Origin: Antilocapra americana
Lineage: Eukaryota; Chordata; Mammalia; Artiodactyla; Antilocapridae
DNA length: 64,000 nt
Reading direction: 5' to 3'
Assembly (NCBI GenBank): GCA_007570785.1
Contig: ML664175.1
Coordinates: forward strand, 8,348,081 to 8,412,080
Shown: in pieces, positions 56,807 to 64,000 of the stretch
How positions within the stretch are numbered: position 1 is the first letter of the stretch
Layout of the letters: each line of letters opens with the position of its first letter
The notes under the pieces: model-generated
Database searches by the model: none
Seen by the model: only the letters and a program-made list of their open reading frames with translations
What the model was told of the DNA's origin: nothing
Position numbers and translations under genes: made by a program

Positions 56807-57429
56807 ATACATAAGTGCGAACACATTTCTACAACCCTTGAATATAAAATAGCTTTGTAACTTGCTTTGAACTTAAAAAGAAATGTAGCAGCAGTGATGT
56901 TAGTCTTTCTTCTAAGGTCTTAATCTGCTGTTCCTGCTGTGCTAAGTTGTCTCTGACTCTTTGCAACCCCATGGACTGTAGCCTGCCAGCCTCCTCTGCC
57001 CATGGAATTCTCCAAGCAAGAACACTAGAGTGGGTTGTCATTTCCTTCTCCAGGAGATCTTCCTGACCCAGGGATTGAGCCTTCATATCTTGTGTCTCCT
57101 GCACTGGCAGGTAGATTCTTAATCACCCTGTCACCTGGGAAGTCCAATATGAGGTTAAGCCTAAAGAGACATTGAAATCTTTGGCATGGTACTAGGAAGT
57201 GGGGTGAAACAGCATGTGGACAAAGAGATACAACCCTCTCAGCTCTCGCAGCCAAGCCTAGCTTCCAGTCAATTCCCCCGTTGAATGCAGCTCCATGTGT
57301 GAATTTGGATGCTTTCAGCAGAATAACACATGGTCAACCCATACACTTCTGACAAATGTTAACTTGATAATGTTTTAAGACACTAAGTTTTGTAGTGGCT
57401 TATAACAAGAGATTATTAATACACTGCAG
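56807..57429 (+). mobile_element. Ancient repeat, MLT1-like, holding a Bov-tA
   Basis: tttgtaacttgctttgaact at the left, and gttttaagacactaagtttt with a final ttattaatacactgc at the right, resemble an old MaLR-type element. Name uncertain. Confidence 0.45.
56936..57146 (-). mobile_element. Bov-tA SINE, antisense
   Basis: gtgctaagttgtctctgact, ccccatggactgtagcctgcc, ctccaggagatcttcctgac, gtcacctgggaagtcc. Complete copy. Confidence 0.93.
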
Positions 57430-57829
57430 GTAAAAAATATCAGTCAATACGACTACAATTCAATAGATGATATCCAAACTGAAGCAAAGAGATAATAGGT
57501 AGAGAATAAATAAGGCTCAAGAAGCCCAAGCTGGATAAATACAGAGAGAAGCATACCTAGAAATAGTATAGTCTAACTGCTGAAAAATACAGAAAATGTC
57601 AAAAGCACTCACAGGGCAAAAAACAACAGCATTACACAGATGAACAATATATAGAGAACAAAAGCTAACTTCTCATCAGACACATGAAAGCCAGAAAGCA
57701 ATGGAAAGGTAACTAATGACAAAATATTCCAGCAAATAAAAATATTTATGTTGCCTCTATATGCACATATACATATATATGCATGTATATGGGATATGTG
57801 TACACTCATACAGAATCTTCCTTTAAATG

Positions 57830-59240
57830 TCAGGTTGATTGAGGTGTAATTTACATACAGGAAAATTAATTCATTTGTCCTTTTTAGGTAAAAAGTTGGA
57901 TGAGTGAAAAGTTTATAGTTCTGTAAGCAATTCATTCCCTTTTGTTGTCAATCACTACTGCCACCCACAACCAAGCCCTGACTGATTTGATATCTATCCC
58001 TATTATCTGGCCTTTGCAGATGTCATAAAAATGTAATCTTACAGTCTGTAACCTTTTGTGTTCAAGTTTTGTGGGATTTTTTTAGCATAATGCATATAAC
58101 ACCCACGCATAGTGTTGCCTATATTACTAATTTAACTATTTTTATTATTGAATAGAATTTCACTGAATGAACCACCATTTGTTTACTCAATCACCAGCTG
58201 ATGAGAATTTGGGTCACTTCTAGTTAGGGACAATTATGAATTAGACTGCTGCAAACATTTGTCCACCATGTTCTTCTGGTGACATTTTTTATTTCTCGAG
58301 TAAATACCCAGGAGTAAAACAGCTGGGTTACCTATAAGTGTATGTTTATGGGTATGCTCAGTCACATAGTTGCATCCAACTCTGTCTGACCCCATAGACT
58401 GTAGCACGCCAGACTATGTTTAATGTTATAAGAAACTGCCAAACTGTTTTCCAAAGTAGTGCTACCATTTTGAATTTCCACTAGCAAAGTCCAAGAGCCA
58501 TGAGACTTCCAGTTGTTCTGTATCTTCTTGGTACTTGGTGTTTTAATCATTATAATAGATATGTTATGACATCTCATTGTGGATTTAATTTGCAAGTCCC
58601 CAGTGACAAGTGATGTTAGGCATTTTTAATTATTTTGTCATCCCTCTCTGGAAATGCTTATTCAAATCTTTTGAGATTCTTATGGGGGTATTTGTTTTCT
58701 TACTGAGTTGTGTAAATTTTATATGTATGCTGGCTATATATCCTTGGTCAGGTAAATATTTTGTAAATTTTTTCTTGAAGTCTGTAGAGTGGTTTGTTGT
58801 TGTTGTTGTTTTGTTTGTTTGTTTCTTTGTTTAGTATCTTTCAAGAAGAAAAGTGTTTCATTTTGATGGACTCTAATTCACACCAGTTTTGTTTATGGTT
58901 TCCTTTTTATGTTTTCTAAGAAATCTTTGCCTAACTCAAGATCACAGAGATTCTTTCCAATATTTTCAGGAAATTCTATAGTTTTAAGTTTTACAGGTAG
59001 GTCTGTGACATATTTAATGTTAATTTTTATAAATAAGGGATATAAGTTAGGTCTCTTTTTTTTTTATATATGGACTTCCAAGTGTTTTGGCACCATTTGT
59101 AAAAAGGACTATTTTTTCCTTATTGAGTTATCTAGTCACCTTCATCAAACTTTTTTTAAAAAATTGATTGTTGCTCAAGGTCCTATTCTAATGATCTGTG
59201 TATATATCTTTTCACCAGTAACACAATATCTTGATTCCTG
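57830..59240 (-). mobile_element. Old L1, antisense, 1.4 kb
   Basis: Long reverse run of L1: gattgaggtgtaatttacat (3' UTR), ctgttttccaaagtagtgct, catctcattgtggatttaat, tatatccttggtcaggtaaa, and gaaatctttgcctaactcaa to gttatctagtcaccttcatc (ORF2). All frames broken. A (TTG)n stretch lies near 58794-58822. Confidence 0.87.
58349..58414 (-). mobile_element. 66-bp Bov-tA/BovB 3' micro-insertion, 8-bp TSD
   Basis: tgctcagtcacatagttgca and gaccccatagactgtagcac are the SINE/LINE 3' terminus. TSD TATGTTTA at 58341-58348 and 58415-58422; L1 text resumes in register. Confidence 0.85.
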
Positions 59241-59359
59241 ACCACATAAGTACAGCAAATGGTGAGTCTAAAATAGAGTCAAATGTGTAGCCACAATAGC
59301 ATTAAAGATGAGAAGCTAGAATAAACAGAACTACAGTTTTACAAAGTTCATACACTGCT

Positions 59360-60160
59360 ATCTTCTTAAAGGCAGGCTATGATACGTTAACTTGGTGAGA
59401 GGAGTATTCTCAGCAAAGGGAAGAGCAAAAGTTTTGAAGAAATAATGGTATTGATTCATCTGTAGAATGGAAAGTACACCAGAAAGGTTATGATAGAGTG
59501 AGCAGTGGGGAAAATACAGAAGGTTAAGAGTAGAGAAGTGTTCCAGGAAAAAATTATTCCGGGTCTTAGAGACTACATTCAATATTTCAGATTTTCTTCC
59601 AGATACTGTAAAATTCCCTTGAGGTTCTCATATGCTAAAATGTGTTAGTCGCTCAGTCATGTCAAACTTTTTGTGGCCCCATGGACTGTAGCCTGCCAGG
59701 CTCATCTGTTCATGGAATTTCCCAGGCAAGAATACTTGAGTGGGTTGCCATTTCCCTCTCCATTTATATGCTAAAGAAATTGTGTAAAATTTTAATTGTA
59801 TCTCTCTGGATATTGTGGGAAGAATGGATGGGGACTGGGGGAGACAGAGTGCAAACAACAGAATTTGCTTGGAGACGAGCTTAGTAGTCAGCACGAAGTG
59901 TCATGGCTTCCAGAAAGTAGGTACAGTAGAAACAGAGAACCGCGTGGATTTGGGACATGGGATTGATGAACTTGATAACTGATTGAATGTAAAGAATAAT
60001 GATGGAGAGCAGGGTATCAGGAATTACTGTCCAATGACTGACTCCTGCAGCAGGTTGGTTGGTAAGAAAGATAAGTGACCAGGAAAGTGGACTAATAAAA
60101 AGACAGAACACTTTCTGAGATATGTTGGATTTGGGAGAATGACACACTCTTCCTCCTTGT
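59360..60160 (+). mobile_element. Ancient mammalian repeat, family not named
   Basis: gcaaagggaagagcaaaagt, ggtcttagagactacattca, then after the SINE atattgtgggaagaatggat, ggatttgggacatgggattg and gagatatgttggatttggg follow the order of a long, widespread old mammalian repeat. I recognise it but cannot name it reliably. Confidence 0.5.
59640..59765 (-). mobile_element. Truncated Bov-tA SINE, antisense, 10-bp TSD
   Basis: Only the 3' 126 bp: gttagtcgctcagtcatgtc to gccatttccctctcc; the tRNA head is absent. Perfect TSD ATATGCTAAA at 59630-59639 and 59766-59775, so truncation happened at insertion. Confidence 0.95.
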
Positions 60161-60904
60161 GTGCAAGATACAGTGTAGCCCCAGGGCAAGCAGAACCATG
60201 TTGGAACTGCTAGGGGTAGGCAGCTTTGGGCACCACAGCAGAGATTCCTAGGATCAAAAGCATCAGCACTGTCGTGTGACAACCAGAAAGCCCTGATCAC
60301 GTGCCCTCTACACAGCTACAAGGGCAGAAGTAAGTGTTTGAAAAGGAAGACAGACTGATAATTTAAACTGAGAGCCCTGTTTGTAAGCACATGTTATGCT
60401 TCTAAGGACTGCCAGAAATATGAGAATTTTGTGGCAATGAGGCACTAACAGATTTAGTAAGTACATGAACCACTGACTTAAGCCAAGCAGACATTTCTGT
60501 TGAAAGACTGATAGGACTTCACAAAATCACAATATAATGCTACATATGAGTAAAGAGAATTTTGTTCTTGGAAAGCAAGTTTATCCTGGAAATAGTCATG
60601 TACTGAACAAGGCAGAGTTAATAAAACAGCTTTAGGACTTTCTATCCCACTTCCTTTAATTTGCCTGAAATGCTTTTGGAAAATAGAGAATAATTTTTAA
60701 AAGTCATTTATATTCTTTCAGTGTTGACTGCTGTTACTCAAGAAAATGTGATCATACTTAAGAACTTTTAATAGAACTGAGTATTTTTAATCCCTTAGTT
60801 TCCCTCCCCTCCAAAAAAAAAGTTTTGTGGAATAAAATACCCCTTCTCAGACTCCCTTGGAATAAAAACTTATTTAGATCCAATTGTTTCTAAAAGCTGT
60901 ACTC
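60161..60904. other. Unassigned sequence
   Basis: Nothing recognised. Confidence 0.5.
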
Positions 60905-61140
60905 TTTTTCAGACTTCTTATTTTGTATTGGGGTCACACATATACATGTATCCAGTCTCCTCCAAACTCCCCTCACATCCAGGCTGTCACATAACATTGA
61001 GCAGGATTCCCTGTGCTATACAGTAGGACCTCGTTGGTTATCCATTTTAAATATAGCAGTGTGTACATGTCCATCCCAAACTCCCTAACTATCCCTTCCC
61101 CCAATGCTTCTCCTTAGCAACCATAAGTTCTTTCTCTGTT
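60905..61140 (-). mobile_element. L1 3' UTR fragment, antisense
   Basis: cttattttgtattggggtca, ttccctgtgctatacagtag, gacctcgttggttatccatt, atagcagtgtgtacatgtcc. Same segment as 38265-38402 but longer. Confidence 0.85.
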
Positions 61141-61325
61141 TCTTTAAAAACTGTACTTTTAAAGAGAATAATTACATAAGTAATTATTCATATGTACATA
61201 TAAAGAAAGCATTCATTTGGTCACGACTATTAGTAATAAGTTGAAAAAAGTTTCTGATGTAACAACACATTTTTATTCTATTTCTTTATAACATTTAGTA
61301 CAGTGCTACATAAGGATCTGACATT

Positions 61326-61782
61326 GGTGATGTTACAGGTAAAATTGTGTCCCCACCAAAACTTTTTAAAAAGTTTAAAAAGATTTGAAGTCTTAACCCC
61401 TGGTACCTTAAAATGTGACCTTATTTGGAAAAAAGGTCATTAGGGATAAAACAAGTTAAGATGAGGTCATACTGGAGCAGCATGGACTCCTAATCCAATG
61501 ACCGATAGCCTTATGAGATAGTGGCTGTGTAAACAGAGGAACACTCAGAGAATTCCATGTGACAAAGGCAGAGACTGGCATTATGTACCAACAAGCTAAC
61601 TAGCTAGTTGCCAAAGATTTTCAAACCACCAGAGGCCAAGAAGAGTGAAGGCAGGATTCAGAGGGAATGTGATACTCTTGACTTTGGATTTCCGGCCTTC
61701 AGAACTTGGCGACAGTAACTTTCTGTTGTGGTAGGCCACAGAGATTTTGGTCCTTCATTAGGCAGCCCTAAGAAACCAATGC
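61326..61782 (+). mobile_element. MLT1-type (MaLR) LTR, sense
   Basis: aaaattgtgtccccaccaaa, aatgtgaccttatttggaaa, gttaagatgaggtcatactg, ggatttccggccttcagaac, gtaactttctgttgtggtag, ending agaaaccaatgcagg. A second MLT1 copy, separate from 45176-45640. Confidence 0.85.
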
Positions 61783-61904
61783 AGGTGGTTGGAGGCTCTT
61801 TCCTTTCACTGAACCCCTTGTATCATCTTGTCTTGTCCCAATTCCTAAAGTTCTTGTGAAGCCACCTGAGAAATTTTCATTATTCCCAACTTCAGTGGTG
61901 GTGG

Positions 61905-62092
61905 TGGTTTAGTTGCTAAGTTGTGTCCACTCTTGCACAATTACATGGACTATAGCTCACCAGGTTCCTCTGTCCATGGGATTTCTCAGCCAAGATTACT
62001 GGAGTGGGTTGTCATTTCAGGGGATCTTTCCAACCCAGGGACTGAACCCACATCTCCTGCTTGGCAGGAGGATTCTTTACCACTGAGCCACC
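61905..62092 (-). mobile_element. Bov-tA SINE, antisense
   Basis: gtttagttgctaagttgtgt, accaggttcctctgtccatg, actggagtgggttgtcattt, gagccaccagg. A few bases around the ccttctccag segment are deleted. Confidence 0.92.
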
Positions 62093-62137
62093 AGGAATTT
62101 ACCATTCAGCCACCCTCAATTCTGGGTAACTCCAGTA

Positions 62138-62453
62138 CAGCTCAGTTCAGTTACTCAGTCATGTCTGACTCTTTGTGACCCCCAGGACTGCATCACTTCA
62201 GGCTGCCCTGTCTGTCATCAACTCCCAGAGCTTACTTAAACTCATGCCCATTGAGTCAGTGATGCCATACAACCATCTCATCCTCTGTTGTCCCCCTTTC
62301 CTCCCACTTTCAATCTTTCCCAGCATCAGGGTCTTTTCAATGAGTCAATTCTTCGCATGAAGTGGCCATGGAGTTCTGGTTTCCACATCAGTCCTTCCAA
62401 TGAATATTCAGGACTGATTTCCTTAAGGATTGACTGGTTGGATCTCCTTGCAG
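62138..62453 (-). mobile_element. BovB 3' end, antisense
   Basis: ctcagttcagttactcagtc (tail units) to gactggttggatctccttgc; 316 bp of the 3' terminus. It directly abuts the sense BovB 5' region without spacer. Confidence 0.93.
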
Positions 62454-63870
62454 GGGCAAAATAGCATTTAGAATCATCTCATTACCCACTAGAGGCACTC
62501 AGAGGGTTCAAACAAACTTTGTGTGCACCTGGACCCAAAGACCAAGAAAGAACTGTGTTTGAGTGTCTCTGCGAAGGTACAGGTCAATAGTGGCCTACCA
62601 CAGCAGCAAGGGCTCTGGGTGCAGCAGATTTGGGTACGGCATAAGCCCTCTTAGAGGAGGTCACCATTAACCCCACTATAGAGCTGCCAGAACTTACACA
62701 GGAATGAGGAAACAGACTCTTGGAGGGCACAAACAGAACCTTGTGCACACTAGGACCCAGGAGAAAGGAGCAGTGACCCCCAAAGAGACTGACCCAGAGT
62801 TGCCTGTGAACGTCCAGGAGTATCTGGTAGAGGCGTGGGTCAGCGGTGGCCTGCTGCAGGGTTGGGGGACTGAGTATAGCAGTGCATGCATGGGACCTTT
62901 TGAAGGAGGTCACCATTATCTTCATTACCTCCACCATAGTTTGGCCTCAGGTCAAAGAGGGAACACAGCCCTGCCTATCAACAGAAAACTGGATTAAAGA
63001 TTTACCGAGCATGGCCCCGCCCATCAGAACAAGACCCAGTTTCCCTCTTAGTCAGTCTCTCCCATCAGAAAGCTTCCATAAGCCTCTTATCCTTCTCCAT
63101 CAGAGGGCAGACAGAATGCAAACCACAATCACAGAAAACTAACCAAACTGATCACATGGACCATAGCCTTGTCTAACTGAATGAAACTATGAGCCATGCC
63201 ATGTAGGGCCACCCAAGACTGACAGTCATGGTGGAGAGTTCTGACAAAACATGGTCCGCTGGAGAAGGGAATGGCAAACCACTTCAGTATTCTTGCCTTG
63301 AGAACCCCATGAACAGTATAAAAAAGGGAAAAACATAGGACTCTGGAAGATGAACTCCCCAGGTCGGTAGGTGCCCAATATGCTGCTGGAGATCAATGGA
63401 AAAATAATTCCAGAAAGAATGAAGAAACGGAGCCAAAGCAAAAACAACACCCATTTGTGGATGAGACTGGTGATGGAAGTAAAGTCTGATGCTATAAAGA
63501 GCAATATTGCATAGCAACCTGGAATGTTAGGTCCATGAATCAAGGCAAATTGTAAGTGGTCAAACAGGAGATGGCAAGAATGAACATCGACATTTTGGGA
63601 ATCAGCAAACTAAAATGGACTGGAATGGGTGAATTTAACTCCCATGATCATTATATCTACTACTGTGGGCAAGAATCCCTTAAAAAAAAAAAATGGAGTA
63701 GCCATCATAGTCAACAAGAGAGTCCAAAATGCAGTACTTGGATGCACTCTCAAAAACAACAGAATGATCTCTGTTTCCAAGACAAACAATTCAATATCAC
63801 AGTAATCCAAGTCTATGCCCCGACCAGTAATGCTGAAGAAGCTGAAGTTGAACGGTTCTATGAAGACCCG
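62454..63870 (+). mobile_element. BovB 5' UTR and endonuclease region, sense
   Basis: Covers the part missing from all other BovB copies here: 5' UTR (two related units, 62508-62700 and 62730-62935), then ggaaaacatagga- and gatgaactccccaggtcggt-type text, and the endonuclease start. Similarity stops at about 63868 (ctatgaagacc). Probably the inverted arm of the same insertion as 62138-62453. Confidence 0.85.
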
Positions 63871-63894
63871 CATAGCCTTAATGAGGTAGATTAG
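63556..63894 (+). pseudogene. BovB endonuclease N-terminal part, two compensating frameshifts
   Basis: Reads MNIDILGISKLKWTGMGEFN and DHYIYYCGQESL at the start, then loses frame at a 12-A run (63682-63693) and regains it near 63770 at FNITVIQVYAPTSNAEEAEV. Those blocks belong to the APE-type endonuclease that nicks target DNA for RTE elements. The frame-shifted middle (about 28 residues) and the loss of the rest of the domain make it inactive. The final residues to the stop at 63892-63894 are non-element. Confidence 0.82.
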
Positions 63895-63905
63895 TTAAGG
63901 GTATG

Positions 63906-64000
63906 GGGCATCCCTGTGGGCTCAGCTGGTAAAGAATCTACCTGCAATGCAGGAGACCCTGGTCCAATTCCTGGGTCAGGAAGATTCCCTGTAGAAGAGA
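63906..64000 (+). mobile_element. Bov-tA SINE, sense, runs off the window
   Basis: gggcatccctgtgggctcag, ctggtaaagaatctacctgc, ggtccaattcctgggtcagg. The 3' half lies beyond position 64000. Confidence 0.93.

Larger units (their letters stand above)
56400..57760 (+). mobile_element. Old L1M-like 5' region, sense, interrupted
   Basis: 56400-56740 (aaagtgacccataatcaaga, gaattagcagctaaggactt) and 57430-57760 (tagtctaactgctgaaaaat, gctaacttctcatcagacac) are successive parts of the L1M ORF1/5' area, separated by the 690-bp block at 56741-57429. Confidence 0.65.

Noticed and set aside
62138..63870. A full-length BovB
   Set aside because: The two arms are in opposite orientation and the whole RT region is missing between them.

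Overview
The window is ruminant nuclear DNA: bovine, ovine, caprine or a close relative. The evidence is dozens of copies of repeat families confined to ruminants or cetartiodactyls (BovB/RTE LINEs, Bov-tA and Bov-A2 SINEs, CHR-type SINEs, a young ruminant L1 3' end), on a background of older mammalian repeats (MIR, L1M, MLT1-type LTRs, Tigger-like DNA transposons). I found no host protein-coding exon, rRNA, tRNA, snRNA or CpG island that I could defend. Every long open frame with recognisable protein similarity belongs to a BovB or L1 retrotransposon and is broken. The simplest reading is a gene-poor intergenic or large intronic region.

Layout. 1-3.3 kb: an antisense BovB cut by a complete solo ERV LTR, then a Bov-tA and a tiny L1 tail. 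3.3-10.4 kb: mostly unassigned sequence with scattered Bov-tA copies. 10.4-14.2 kb: a BovB 3' end, a Tigger1-like remnant and a candidate conserved interval. 14.7-19.4 kb: dense and nested, with an L1 3' end, two old LTRs, a Bov-tA split by a BovB, two Tigger-like elements, and an old L1 containing a 238-bp G/T-only minisatellite and a CHR SINE. 20.6-23.7 kb: an old L1 carrying an LTR, a Bov-tA, a Bov-A2 and micro-insertions. 23.7-29.9 kb: repeat-poor, with a MIR and CHR SINEs. 29.9-31.4 kb: a BovB with an inverted 5' end. 31.4-39 kb: sparse. 39-42.7 kb: an old L1 with a mariner MITE and a SINE inside, followed by a young L1 with an inverted 5' end. 42.7-51 kb: L1, MLT1 and Bov-tA copies. 51-53.3 kb: a BovB inside an ERV LTR. 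54.4-61.8 kb: SINEs, old L1s and LTRs. 61.9-64 kb: an antisense BovB 3' end abutting a sense BovB 5' end, and a Bov-tA running off the edge.

There are no co-operating genes to describe. The window is best read as a chronicle of retrotransposition. Flanking target-site duplications (TSDs) could be read directly for many insertions, which fixes boundaries to the base and gives relative ages by nesting. I did not find a previously undescribed system. The most informative items are the twin-primed (5'-inverted) BovB and L1 copies, the nested insertions, the 66-bp micro-insertions, and the Bov-tA flanked by an unusually long 36-37 bp direct repeat. Family names are from recognition of consensus wording, not from a database search; edges without a stated TSD are good to roughly 10-30 bases.
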